A stretch of 64,000 nt of DNA from Piscinibacterium candidicorallinum (GTDB taxonomy: Bacteria > Pseudomonadota > Gammaproteobacteria > Burkholderiales > Burkholderiaceae_C): the NCBI RefSeq assembly GCF_047549485.1, contig NZ_CP180191.1, forward strand, positions 1,054,001 to 1,118,000, in the 5' to 3' direction. Shown piece by piece: positions 53,561 through 62,412 of this stretch (positions are counted from its first letter, which is position 1; each line of letters starts with the position of its first letter). The position numbers were made by a program, and so were the translations under genes. The notes under the pieces are model-generated. The model made no database searches, was not told where the DNA came from, and was given only the letters and a program-made list of their open reading frames with translations.

Positions 53561-54424
53561 CTATCGGGGCGCTGCGCTTGACGTCGCCGAATCGGCTTTC
53601 GGGCGGTAGCGCTCATACAGTCGCTTGAGTTCGCCGTCGCGCGCCAGGCGAACCAGGGCCCGGTTCAGGCGCTCACGCGTGGCCGCGCTTACATGCGGGC
53701 CGAGCACCATGTACTGGTCTTCGCGGTGAAAGACGGTGGGCAGCCAGCGCACCTGGGCCGCCTTGGGGTTGTCCTGCAGCAAGGCGTCCAGGTTCATGTC
53801 GGACTGATAGAAGAAGCGCCCGCGCTGCGCCAGCAGCTTGTCGAGCACCCGGTCGAGACGGATGGTGCTGTCATCGACCGTGATGCCCGCACTGCGCAGC
53901 ATCGGGACATACGCGGTGCCCTGGGTGGTCATCACCAGGTTGTTCTGACCCAGCGCGACGATGGCAGCCAGGTCCTGTACCTCGATCGGGTCGTCCCTGC
54001 GCACAAGGACGCGGTGCTGGATCGGAAACAGGGGCTCGTCGAGAAAGACCAGGCTCTCCTGCCGTTTCTGCGTACGCAGCAAGCCGCAGAACACATCGAG
54101 CTCGCCGCCGGCGAGCATCAGCTCGATGCGCCGCAGGGGTACCAGACGCTTCTCCCCGGAGATGCGCAGGTCCGGCGCGACCCGTTCGAGTCGCCGGAAG
54201 AGCTCGATGCAGAAGCCGGGGCGTGCCGGTGTCGAGGGCGAGAACTTGGCGGCGACCCCTTCCTGGGCTGCCGTTCGCAGCACGGTGGGAGCGGCCTGCG
54301 CACCGCTCACCCCCAGAAGCGCGGTACTGATCAGCGCAATCCGTAGCCACCCAAGCCCCGCTCGGCGGCTTGGTCGAGCGCCGGGCTGCACCGCGGGCAG
54401 TACCCCGTGCAGTGGATCGGGCAT
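53561..54424 (-). CDS. Periplasmic solute-binding protein, SBP family 3-like (orphan)
   Basis: About 287 residues with a late signal sequence ('IALISTALLGVSGAQA') and an SBP_bac_3-type fold: 'FCIELFRRLERVAPDLRIS', 'LVPLRRIELMLAGGELDVFCGLLRTQKRQESLVFLDEPLFPIQHRVLVRRDD' and 'LNRALVRLARDGELKRLYERY'. No ABC permease or ATPase is nearby. Such orphan proteins often serve as sensors or of unknown import systems. Start uncertain: ATG 54424 or TTG 54451, the latter overlapping the stop of the upstream reductase by 4 bases (TTGA), hinting at coupling. Confidence 0.8.
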   Translation of the reverse strand: MPDPLHGVLPAVQPGARPSRRAGLGWLRIALISTALLGVSGAQAAPTVLRTAAQEGVAAKFSPSTPARPGFCIELFRRLERVAPDLRISGEKRLVPLRRIELMLAGGELDVFCGLLRTQKRQESLVFLDEPLFPIQHRVLVRRDDPIEVQDLAAIVALGQNNLVMTTQGTAYVPMLRSAGITVDDSTIRLDRVLDKLLAQRGRFFYQSDMNLDALLQDNPKAAQVRWLPTVFHREDQYMVLGPHVSAATRERLNRALVRLARDGELKRLYERYRPKADSATSSAAPR

Positions 54425-54447
54425 TCGGCGGGCGGGTGCGTCCGGGT

Positions 54448-55545
54448 TCAAGCGGGGATGTTGCTGTCGAGGAACGGGTAATCCGTATAGCCGATCTCGT
54501 CGGGTCCGTAAAAGGTGGCTGGCTGTGCGGCGTTCAGCGGGGCATCGAGTTCCAGGCGTCGCGGCAGATCAGGGTTGCTGATGAAGGGCACGCCGAAGGC
54601 CACCGCATCGACGCGGCCCGTTGCCACGGCCTCCAGCGCCATCTCACGCGTGTACTTGTTGTTGGCTACGACGGCGCCGGGAAAGCGCGACTTGATGCCC
54701 GCAAAGTCGAAGCCCTCGAGCTTGCGTTCGCCGCCCGTGATGCCCTCGATGAGGTGCACGAAGGCGATCCGACGATCCGCCAGCGCATCGATGACTGCGC
54801 CGTAGGTGGTCTGCGGGTTGCTGTCGGCCGGAGATCCGTTGCCGCTGGACACAGGCGACAGACGGATACCCACGCGGCTCCGGCCAAACACTTCGATCGC
54901 GGCGTCCACCGCCTGCAGCATCAGCTTCATGCGGTTCTCGATCGGACCGCCGTAGTCATCGGCGCGCTTGTTGATGCTGTCGCGCAGGAACTGCTCGAGC
55001 AAGTAGCCATTGGCGCCATGGATTTCCACGCCGTCAAAGCCGGCACGCTGCGCGACTTGGGCAGCATGTCGGTAGGCTGCAACCACAGAGTCAATCTCGT
55101 GCCGCTCCAGGGCGCGAGCCGTGACACGTTCCTTGCGGCCGCCAGGCGTGTGCACGAAGCCACCCGGGTTGAACGCGCTGGCCGACACGGGCAACGCACC
55201 ACCGGGCTGCAGATCGGGGTGCGAGATGGCACCCACATGCCAGAGCTGCGCCACGATACGCCCGCCGGCGGCATGTACCGCGTCGGTCACCAGGCGCCAG
55301 CCGGCCTCCTGCTCGGCGCTGTAGATGCCTGGCGTGTTCATGTAGCCCATGCCCTCCGGCATGATCTGCGTGGCCTCGGAGACGATCAGTCCGGCCCCGG
55401 CGCGCTGTGCGTAATAGGTGGCATTCAGGGTGCGAGGGGCGAGCGTGCCCGGCGTGGCGCGGCAGCGAGTCAGCGGCGCCATGAAGATGCGGTTGCGTAC
55501 GGCGATATCGCCGATCTGTGCTGGGGAAAAGAGGCTGGTTGTCAT
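54448..55545 (-). CDS. Old-yellow-enzyme NADH:flavin oxidoreductase (NemA-like)
   Basis: A 365-residue FMN TIM-barrel ene-reductase. Motifs: 'LFSPAQIGDIAVRNRIFMAPLTRCRA', 'YYAQRAGAGLIVSEATQI', 'AQLWHVGAISHP', 'FDGVEIHGANGYLLEQFLRDSINKRADDYGGPIENRMK' and 'GVPFISNPDLPRRL'. In the family the 'QLWHVGR' Arg is usually kept; here it is Ala, which may affect FMN or substrate contacts. It reduces activated C=C bonds or nitro compounds; the physiological substrate is unknown. ATG 55545 gives the standard start. Confidence 0.93.
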   Translation of the reverse strand: MTTSLFSPAQIGDIAVRNRIFMAPLTRCRATPGTLAPRTLNATYYAQRAGAGLIVSEATQIMPEGMGYMNTPGIYSAEQEAGWRLVTDAVHAAGGRIVAQLWHVGAISHPDLQPGGALPVSASAFNPGGFVHTPGGRKERVTARALERHEIDSVVAAYRHAAQVAQRAGFDGVEIHGANGYLLEQFLRDSINKRADDYGGPIENRMKLMLQAVDAAIEVFGRSRVGIRLSPVSSGNGSPADSNPQTTYGAVIDALADRRIAFVHLIEGITGGERKLEGFDFAGIKSRFPGAVVANNKYTREMALEAVATGRVDAVAFGVPFISNPDLPRRLELDAPLNAAQPATFYGPDEIGYTDYPFLDSNIPA

Positions 55546-55725
55546 GCGCGCATTGTGAATGCGAAGTGGTCTGTGCTGTCTGGATCGGCCAGCCATTGCG
55601 GTGCAGGATGCCCGGTACACCAGCTATCGGCCACCATGTCCCGTCCGAGCACGTGGCAGGCGATCCGCTTGCTCGTCGGCATCAAGTGCGCAAGCATGAG
55701 CAAATCTTCGCTGGGAACACCCACC

Positions 55726-56244
55726 ATGGCCACGATTCGCCCCTCGTTTGCTGCGCTTGCACTGCTCCTGATCGCGCAATGCGCTGCTGCGCAGACCATC
55801 TACAAGTGCACGCGGCCGGACGGCAAGGTGGAGTTCACGGACCAGCCTTGCCAGAACTCCGGAAGCAGCGGCAAGCCCCTGGATGTCCGGCCGGCGCTGC
55901 CTGCGGACGCCAAGGCGGCCCAGGAGGCCCGTGAACGTGCCCAGCGAGACGCCGAGCGCGCCCGCGCTGCATCCGCTGGCCCTGCGCCCGCCCCGGCAGC
56001 GCTCAATGCCGGCACACCCACGGCAGCGCCATCGACGGCAGGCGCCAAGCCCGCCGCGGCGGCGATCCCGGACGATCAGACCCTGATTGCGCAGTGCGAA
56101 GCGGCACGCGGCGTGGACTGCCGGGACCCGAAGACCTTGCAGCGCCTTCGCGAGGAAGCCACGCCGAAGAGCGCCGAGGAGCGGCGCGAGGAGCGGCGGC
56201 GTCTGGATGAGGAAGAGGCACGCCGCAAATCCAATCCGCGCTAG
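55726..56244 (+). CDS. DUF4124 domain protein
   Basis: A 172-residue exported protein: signal peptide ('FAALALLLIAQCAAAQ'), then a DUF4124 motif 'TIYKCTRPDGKVEFTDQPCQ' with two Cys, an Ala/Pro-rich stretch and a charged Glu/Arg-rich C-terminal helix ('KSAEERREERRRLDEEEARRK'). The family is common in Betaproteobacteria and uncharacterised. ATG 55726 is preferred because it places the signal peptide at the N terminus; ATG 55696 is possible. Its stop overlaps the stop of the convergent histidine kinase (CTAG at 56241-56244). Confidence 0.85.
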   Translation: MATIRPSFAALALLLIAQCAAAQTIYKCTRPDGKVEFTDQPCQNSGSSGKPLDVRPALPADAKAAQEARERAQRDAERARAASAGPAPAPAALNAGTPTAAPSTAGAKPAAAAIPDDQTLIAQCEAARGVDCRDPKTLQRLREEATPKSAEERREERRRLDEEEARRKSNPR

Positions 56245-58208
56245 GCACGTAGGGGCTCGGCGAGCGCTGGCGCCGGAGCTGCACGTCGGATCGGCCGTAC
56301 GTTGTCGGCAACCAGCGCGTCGGGGGGTAAACCCAAGGTAAAGCGTGCGCCCAGCCCTGGGGTCGACTCTGCCCCGGCCCGGCCACCGAGACGCTCCATG
56401 ACTTTTGAGACCACGGACAGGCCAATGCCTGTGCCGGAGAACTCGGTCCCGGGGTGCAGGCGAGAGAACGGCTTGAACAGGCGCGAGGCCTGCGAGTCGT
56501 CAAAGCCCACGCCGTTGTCGATCACGTGAACCTCCAGCGACCCGTCCGGCTGGACGCTTGACAGCACGGACACGCTAGGCTGGTCTGCACTGGCGCTGAA
56601 CTTCACGGCATTGCTCATGAGATTCATCAACGCCAGTCGCAGCAGCGAGGGGTCGGTCATGACCGTGTGTTCGCACGAGAAGTGCCAAGCCACCGGTCGG
56701 GCGGGATCCGGCTGCTCAAGCGTGGCGACGCAGGATTCCACGAGGGTGCGCAGATGTACCGGCGTGGGCTGCACCGGGCTGGAACTGGCGCGCGCGAGCT
56801 CCAGAAGCGCTTCGAGCATTTCAAGCGTGATGTCGGCCTGCTGCTCTGCCAGACCGAGAAAGTTGGTGCGGCCCGGCGGGACGGAAACAAGCTGTGCGCG
56901 TGCAAGCCCGATCAGGCTGCGCACCTGCGAAAGTGGTGTGCGAAGGTCATGGGCGACATTGCGCACGAAGCCTTCCATGTCGGTGTAGGCCAGCGAGAGC
57001 GCATGCGTGCGCTGGCGAACCTGTTGCTCCAGTTCGGCGTTGTAGCGCTGCAGTTGTTGCTCGCGTCGCTTGCGCTCGCTGATGTCCCGCCCTACGCCCT
57101 GGTAGCCGAGAAACCGCCCCTGGGCATCGAATCGTGGCTCACCGGCAATAGATGCCCAGGCCTGGCTGCCGTCCGTGTGGGTCTTGCAGAGCTCTAGCCC
57201 GCGAAAGGGCAGATGCTCGCTCAGGTCCCGCTGGTGCTGCGCCCACTGCGCGGCACTCAGGCTGGTGGGGCTGAGTTCCCATCTCGTCTTGCCGAGCATT
57301 TCGCTTGGGGCAAAGAACTTGTCCTCGAAGCCGGAGGTGACATAGGTCAGGCGGTGCTGTTCGTCGGTCTCCCAGTAGTAGTCGCTGGACAGCTGTGCAC
57401 GCACACGCCAGCGCTGCTCGGAGTCACCGAGGATCTTCTCAAGCGTGCCCACCAGTTGCTGCAGTTCGGCTGCCGTGTCCGGATCGACACCAGCCAGGTT
57501 GTCGCTGATGTGTCGCGGGTGCGCCTGGGTGCCGTCTCGGCCCAGTTCCTCGTTGATGCGCTGCAGGACGCGCTGTGCAGACTGCGTTGCGCGGCGATGC
57601 AGCAGCGTCAGCTGCCAGACCCAGGTCACGGCGCAGAGCAGGAAGGCGATGGCGGAGAGCCACTGCAGGCGCCGGTTGTTGTGTTCCTGGCGGTCGATCT
57701 CACGGGTGACTGCCTTGGTCAGATCGATCGCCTGGGTCTGCAACTGCGCGTACGCGGCGCGGCGATCGGCAGGTGCGTAGGCGGCATCGAAGTCGGCGCC
57801 CGTGCTGAGCGCGGCCCAGCCGTTAGCTAGGCGCGCATGTTGGTCGAGCAGGTCTGGTGCGTCGAGGTGCCCCAGCACGCTTCCGACGCGGGCAAGCTGG
57901 GCCGTCAGGGCAGCGTTGGCCTGAGCAGCATCAGATCCGGCGCCAGTGAGCTCCGCCAGTTGCGCTTCCACGATGCGGGTACGCAGGTAGCCCGTGACTT
58001 CGACCACATCGCCACCGGGCGGGCGCGCCAGAAACGCGCTGAACATTGACGCAAATGCAATCAATACCGTCAGTGCGAGTACCCCGACAGACCAGCGCCG
58101 TCCAGGCTTGAATCGGCTGCCCGGCGAGAACGCCTGATTGAATGCTGTCTGTTGCCCGGATCGGGCTGCCACGGTACTGCCCAGGGAGGAGTGGGGCTGG
58201 GAGTCCAT
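56241..58208 (-). CDS. Membrane-bound PAS sensor histidine kinase (orphan)
   Basis: A 655-residue kinase: helix 1 near residues 40-62, a ~120-residue periplasmic domain, helix 2 near 183-203, a PAS domain ('YYWETDEQHRLTYVTSGFEDKFF', 'GYQGVGRDISERKRRE'), a coiled linker, the phosphoacceptor H-box 'FVRNVAHDLRTPLSQVRSLI', N-box 'LMNLMSNAVKFS' and G-boxes 'VIDNGVGFDD' and 'GTGIGLSVVSKVMERLGG'. No response regulator is next to it. AGGA precedes the ATG. Signal and target unknown. Confidence 0.93.
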   Translation of the reverse strand: MDSQPHSSLGSTVAARSGQQTAFNQAFSPGSRFKPGRRWSVGVLALTVLIAFASMFSAFLARPPGGDVVEVTGYLRTRIVEAQLAELTGAGSDAAQANAALTAQLARVGSVLGHLDAPDLLDQHARLANGWAALSTGADFDAAYAPADRRAAYAQLQTQAIDLTKAVTREIDRQEHNNRRLQWLSAIAFLLCAVTWVWQLTLLHRRATQSAQRVLQRINEELGRDGTQAHPRHISDNLAGVDPDTAAELQQLVGTLEKILGDSEQRWRVRAQLSSDYYWETDEQHRLTYVTSGFEDKFFAPSEMLGKTRWELSPTSLSAAQWAQHQRDLSEHLPFRGLELCKTHTDGSQAWASIAGEPRFDAQGRFLGYQGVGRDISERKRREQQLQRYNAELEQQVRQRTHALSLAYTDMEGFVRNVAHDLRTPLSQVRSLIGLARAQLVSVPPGRTNFLGLAEQQADITLEMLEALLELARASSSPVQPTPVHLRTLVESCVATLEQPDPARPVAWHFSCEHTVMTDPSLLRLALMNLMSNAVKFSASADQPSVSVLSSVQPDGSLEVHVIDNGVGFDDSQASRLFKPFSRLHPGTEFSGTGIGLSVVSKVMERLGGRAGAESTPGLGARFTLGLPPDALVADNVRPIRRAAPAPALAEPLRA

Positions 58209-58422
58209 CGTTTTGTCCTAGACAAACTAGCTTGCATGCTAGACGTAACGTGACGTAGCGGCTAGGGCATCGCTTTCCCTTGGCCCACCGCAGGGGCATT
58301 GATGCGCCGCAAAAACCATATTGCGATCTCTGCAATGTGCCGGCGCCGAATGATCGACAATCCACGCTTTTGCGCCACAAGCATCGCTCTTGGCGCCCGG
58401 CATTCGCAGACAAAGGGATTTC

Positions 58423-59199
58423 ATGGCCGCGATCGAGCCCGAAAATGTCCTCACCGTTCACCACTGGAACGACACGCTCTTTTCATTCACCACCACACGC
58501 GGCCAAAGCCTGCGCTTCGAGAACGGTCACTTCGTCATGATTGGCCTGCCTGTGGACGGCCGGCCTCTGCTGCGGGCCTACAGCATCTGCAGCGCCAATT
58601 ACGAGGAGCAACTCGAGTTCCTGTCCATCAAGGTGCAGGATGGTCCGCTCACCAGCCGGCTGCAGCACCTCAAGCCCGGCGACGAACTGCTTGTGGGCCG
58701 CAAGCCGACGGGCACGCTGGTGATCAGCGACGTGAATCCTGGCCGCAACCTCTATCTGTTGAGTTCCGGTACGGGCATGGCGCCCTTCATGTCGATCATC
58801 CGTGACCCGGAGACCTATGAGCGCTTTGAGAGGGTCATCCTGGTGCATAGCGTACGGATCGTGAGTGAGCTGGCTTATCACGACTACCTGCTCAACGAAC
58901 TGCCGAGGCACGAGTTTCTGGGCGAGATGGTCAGCAAGCAGTTCCTGTACTACCCAATCGTCACGCGCGAACCGTTCAAGAACATGATGCGCCTGACCAC
59001 GGCGATCGAGACCGGCAAGCTGGAGAGCGATCTCGGCCTGCCGCGCATTGATCCCAAGCAGGATCGCGCGATGATCTGTGGCAGTCCGAGCATGCTGGCC
59101 GATACGCGCGCAGTGCTCGACAAGCTGGGCATGGTCATCTCGCCGGGGATCGGCCAGCCGGCCGACTACGTGATCGAACGCGCTTTCGTGGAACGCTGA
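58423..59199 (+). CDS. fpr: Ferredoxin-NADP+ reductase
   Basis: A 258-residue FAD enzyme moving electrons between NADPH and ferredoxin or flavodoxin. It shows the bacterial short-FNR pattern: FAD motif 'RAYSICSANYEEQLEF', 'GPLTSRLQHLKPGDEL', NADP motif 'LLSSGTGMAPFMSIIRDPETYERFERVILVH', 'YPIVTRE' and C-terminal 'YVIERAFVER'. AAGGG lies 6 bases before the ATG. It stands alone, divergent from the histidine kinase. Such enzymes often serve oxidative-stress defence or iron-sulphur assembly. Confidence 0.95.
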   Translation: MAAIEPENVLTVHHWNDTLFSFTTTRGQSLRFENGHFVMIGLPVDGRPLLRAYSICSANYEEQLEFLSIKVQDGPLTSRLQHLKPGDELLVGRKPTGTLVISDVNPGRNLYLLSSGTGMAPFMSIIRDPETYERFERVILVHSVRIVSELAYHDYLLNELPRHEFLGEMVSKQFLYYPIVTREPFKNMMRLTTAIETGKLESDLGLPRIDPKQDRAMICGSPSMLADTRAVLDKLGMVISPGIGQPADYVIERAFVER

Positions 59200-59238
59200 C
59201 GAAGCAGCTGCGGGCGCGGCGACGCGGTGTCTGCGCGA

Positions 59239-60363
59239 CTAGCTTGCGCTCACCAGCGGCGGCATCGCAAGTGCATGTGCCCGCGCATTGATCGCACGCC
59301 GGATCAGATCTTCCTGGGCGCGCAGTCTCTGAAGCACGGCCGCTAGCCGCGGCCGTTCATCGTCAGCGGGAACGCCTTCCAGCGCTCGCAGCTGAATTTC
59401 ATTGAAGTGGATGAAGGCCAGGTACTGGTCAATGACATCATCCGTCTGCGCGACGGCTTCCTGGGCGCGGCGTTGCATGGCGCGAGCGTCGCTCATGCGT
59501 CCGAGATGCGCCAGACACAGGGCGCGATCACTGAAGTGGCCGGACGTCTCCAGGCCCAGACCGTATTCGGCCTCATCGAGATGCGCGTCGAACAGCGCCA
59601 GCGCGCGCGCATGCTCACCTGACAGCGTCAGCAGACCCGCGAGTACCAGCGGTGCCTGAAAGCTGCTCTGCTTCAGGCCGAGCGCCTCGGAGAACATTTG
59701 CCCGCTCTCCAGCCCGATGATGGCCTGCTTGAGCGCAGCCATGTTGGGCTGCCCCGCAATCCAATCCAAGCGCACGTCATCTGCTTGCGCGAGAGTCATG
59801 TACCGCAGCACGGAGCGCTCGAGTTCGGGGTCTCCGCTGCGACGCGCCTGCCGTGTAGCGAACTGCGCCCAAGCCAGCGCCGGCGCCATCTGGCGCGCTG
59901 TCAGGAACAGACCCTGCGCGGCGTAGCCGGCGCGCGCAAGCGTGTCGGCATCGGCATGATCCACCGCGCCGATAATCTGCACGATGGCATCGAGCGGTGC
60001 GATCGAACGGTGATCCGCCAGCGGGTAGTACAGCGCATACCAGGACAGCACCTCGAGGACGACCGCTTGTTCGCTGCACTCTCGAGCGAGTGCGACGGCA
60101 TCGGAAAAGGCCGATCGGCTCTGTGTCCAGCCCACCGTGTAGCTCAGGTTCACCGCCCATGCGGTCGCTCGCAGGGCCTGCGCCTCGGCGCTGAGCCGCT
60201 CGGCGGACATGCGATCGATCTCATGAAGGCAATTCATGGACTCGGGCATATCCAACAGCCGGGCCTGGATCAGGCTGCGGCGCGCGAGTTCGCGCGCCCG
60301 CTCGTCGGCAGGCAGCGACGATTGGAGCTTGGCGGTATTACGGGACAGTGGGCCGTGCTGCAT
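59239..60363 (-). CDS. Helical-repeat (TPR-like) protein of unknown function
   Basis: A 374-residue, almost entirely alpha-helical protein with no signal peptide or membrane helix. Degenerate repeats such as 'EHARALALFDAHLDEAEYG' and 'FSDRALCLAHLGRMSDARAMQRRAQEA' resemble TPR units. The layout resembles the TPR sensor part that precedes GGDEF or kinase domains in signalling proteins, but here it ends without an output domain. I do not recognise a named family. It stands between the convergent fpr gene and aminopeptidase P in the same direction. Confidence 0.75.
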   Translation of the reverse strand: MQHGPLSRNTAKLQSSLPADERARELARRSLIQARLLDMPESMNCLHEIDRMSAERLSAEAQALRATAWAVNLSYTVGWTQSRSAFSDAVALARECSEQAVVLEVLSWYALYYPLADHRSIAPLDAIVQIIGAVDHADADTLARAGYAAQGLFLTARQMAPALAWAQFATRQARRSGDPELERSVLRYMTLAQADDVRLDWIAGQPNMAALKQAIIGLESGQMFSEALGLKQSSFQAPLVLAGLLTLSGEHARALALFDAHLDEAEYGLGLETSGHFSDRALCLAHLGRMSDARAMQRRAQEAVAQTDDVIDQYLAFIHFNEIQLRALEGVPADDERPRLAAVLQRLRAQEDLIRRAINARAHALAMPPLVSAS

Positions 60364-60545
60364 CGGTGGACTGGATGGAGCGCAATCAGCTGGACTTGGT
60401 GTGCAGGCAACTGCTCGCCAAGTCGTTCCGGAAGCGCCGGATGCTAACGCGTGTACTCGTCGAAAGCCGTTGAAAACGTGAGCTTGGTGACATCTCTACA
60501 CGCACACGCAGCGTTGTTCTGTGCAGGCCGAATTCGTGAAATGCG

Positions 60546-62357
60546 TCACACCCGCTCTGTGCGTACCTGGAGCCAGTCGAGCGCTGCGCCTGACACGTGG
60601 GGGCTGATGCGCGCGCGCACCATCGCGTGATAGTCGTTGAGCCAGTCACGCTCGTCCTCTCGCAGCAGGCTGGTATCGATGCAGCGCGTGTCGATCGGGC
60701 AAAGCGTCAGTGTTTCGAAGGCTAGAAATTCGCCGAACGGCGTGGTCTCAGTGGGTACGTTGAGCACCAGGTTCTCGATGCGCACGCCCCAGTGGCCTTC
60801 ACGGTAAATGCCGGGTTCGATCGAGGAGATCATGCCTGGCTCCATGGCCATGGCGGCATCCGGAATCGTGCGCGAGATGCTCTGCGGGCCTTCGTGAACG
60901 TTCATGAAGTACCCCACGCCATGACCGGTTCCGTGGCCATAGTCGATGTGCTCGGCCCAGATCGGTGCCCGCGCGATCGCGTCCAGCATCGGCGACAGCG
61001 TGCCGCGCGGAAACGCGGTGCGAGATAGCGCCATCATGCCCTTGAGCACGAGGGTGCAATCGCGGCGCTGGGCATCGGTGAGGGTGCCGATCGGCACCAT
61101 GCGCGTGATGTCTGTGGTGCCGCCCAGGTATTGGCCGCCCGAGTCGATCAGCAGCAGGCCATCGCCTTCGATCACGGCGTGGGCGTCGTCGGTGGCGCGG
61201 TAGTGGGGCAGGGCGCCGTTGGCTCGGAAGCCGGCGATCGTCGAGAAGCTGGGGCACACAAACCCGGGCCGCTTGGCACGTGCGGCGGTGATGCGGGTGT
61301 CGATGTCCAGCTCGGTGATGCGATCTCCCGCAGCAAGGCTTGCTTCGAGGCCTGCAAAGAATTCTGCAAGCGCCGCGCCGTCCTGTTCCATGGTGCTGCG
61401 GATGAACCGCGCCTCGTCTGCGGTCTTGCGCGACTTGGCCAGCGTGGTGGGATTCACGGCTTCCACAATCCGCACACCCTGCGGGAGATGCGCGAGGATG
61501 CCGGCGGTCACGCGCTTCGGGTCGACCAGCATGGCCGTGCCGACCGGTACCGAAGCGAGTGCAGCGGGCAGGCTTTCGTACGCAGCCAAAGCGACGCTCG
61601 CGCTCTGCAAGGCTGCGCGCGTGGCCGCGCTGAACTTGCCGGTGTCCGCAAACAAGGTGGCGCCCTGCGGGCCAATCAGCAGGTGCGCAAGAAAGACCGG
61701 ATTGAAGGGCACGTCGCTGCCACGCAGGTTCAGCAGGTAGCCGATGTCATCCAGCGTCGAGATCAAGTGCCAGTCTGCGCCGGCGGTGCGCATCGCCTCG
61801 CGCGTGGCGGTCAGCTTGGCTTCTCGCGCAAGCGGGGCCTGCGGCGCGCCGTGCTCGACCACTGGCGCTGCGGGAAGCGCCGGGCGGTCCGCCCAGATGG
61901 CAGCCACAGGGTCCTTAGTGCTCACCAGCGCGCCGCCCGCACCCTGAACGGCAGCCTGCAGCGCGCGATGGGCCGCGAGACCGAGCACGGTTCCATCCAC
62001 CGCCACTCGCTTGCCCGGTGCCAGCCGGGCGGCCAGCCACTGCAGATGCAGGCTGCTGACTACCGCGGGAAGTTTTTCCAGCGCAATGCCGCTGCCGGCC
62101 AGCTCCTGCTCTGCCGCAGTCCAGTAGCGGCTGTCGGCAAACAGCGCGGCCTCATCCGTGGTGACGATCAGCGTGCCCACCGAGCCCGTGAACCCGCTGA
62201 GCCACTCGCGGCTCTTCCAGCGTGCCGGCAGGTACTCGGACAGGTGTGGGTCGCTGGAGGGCACGACCACGGCAAACCAGCCCTGGGTCGTCATCTCTGC
62301 GCGCAGGGCGGCAACGCGTTCGCGCACGGCGGCGCGGCTGGCAATCACGGTATCCAT
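60546..62357 (-). CDS. pepP: Xaa-Pro aminopeptidase (aminopeptidase P, M24B)
   Basis: A 603-residue three-domain aminopeptidase P of the long type also found in eukaryotes, removing N-terminal residues before proline. N-terminal creatinase-like domains ('VVVPSSDPHLSEYLPARWKSREWLSGFTGSVGTLIVT') precede the metallopeptidase domain with metal ligands in 'LLIDSGGQYLGGTTDITR' (two Asp), 'HGTGHGVGYFMNVHEGP' (His), 'SIEPGIYREGHWGVRIEN' (two Glu). ATG 62357 has GAGG upstream. The 5' region overlaps no gene if the channel gene begins at 62413. Confidence 0.95.
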   Translation of the reverse strand: MDTVIASRAAVRERVAALRAEMTTQGWFAVVVPSSDPHLSEYLPARWKSREWLSGFTGSVGTLIVTTDEAALFADSRYWTAAEQELAGSGIALEKLPAVVSSLHLQWLAARLAPGKRVAVDGTVLGLAAHRALQAAVQGAGGALVSTKDPVAAIWADRPALPAAPVVEHGAPQAPLAREAKLTATREAMRTAGADWHLISTLDDIGYLLNLRGSDVPFNPVFLAHLLIGPQGATLFADTGKFSAATRAALQSASVALAAYESLPAALASVPVGTAMLVDPKRVTAGILAHLPQGVRIVEAVNPTTLAKSRKTADEARFIRSTMEQDGAALAEFFAGLEASLAAGDRITELDIDTRITAARAKRPGFVCPSFSTIAGFRANGALPHYRATDDAHAVIEGDGLLLIDSGGQYLGGTTDITRMVPIGTLTDAQRRDCTLVLKGMMALSRTAFPRGTLSPMLDAIARAPIWAEHIDYGHGTGHGVGYFMNVHEGPQSISRTIPDAAMAMEPGMISSIEPGIYREGHWGVRIENLVLNVPTETTPFGEFLAFETLTLCPIDTRCIDTSLLREDERDWLNDYHAMVRARISPHVSGAALDWLQVRTERV

Positions 62358-62412
62358 GGAGCGGCATCCTCGAAATCTGCGCGGAGGATCGATCGATCCG
62401 CCCGCGTTCAAC

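Noticed and set aside
54448..54451. TTG start for the orphan binding protein overlapping the reductase stop
   Set aside because: It gives an over-long N-terminal region before the signal helix and has no ribosome site; kept only as an alternative to ATG 54424.
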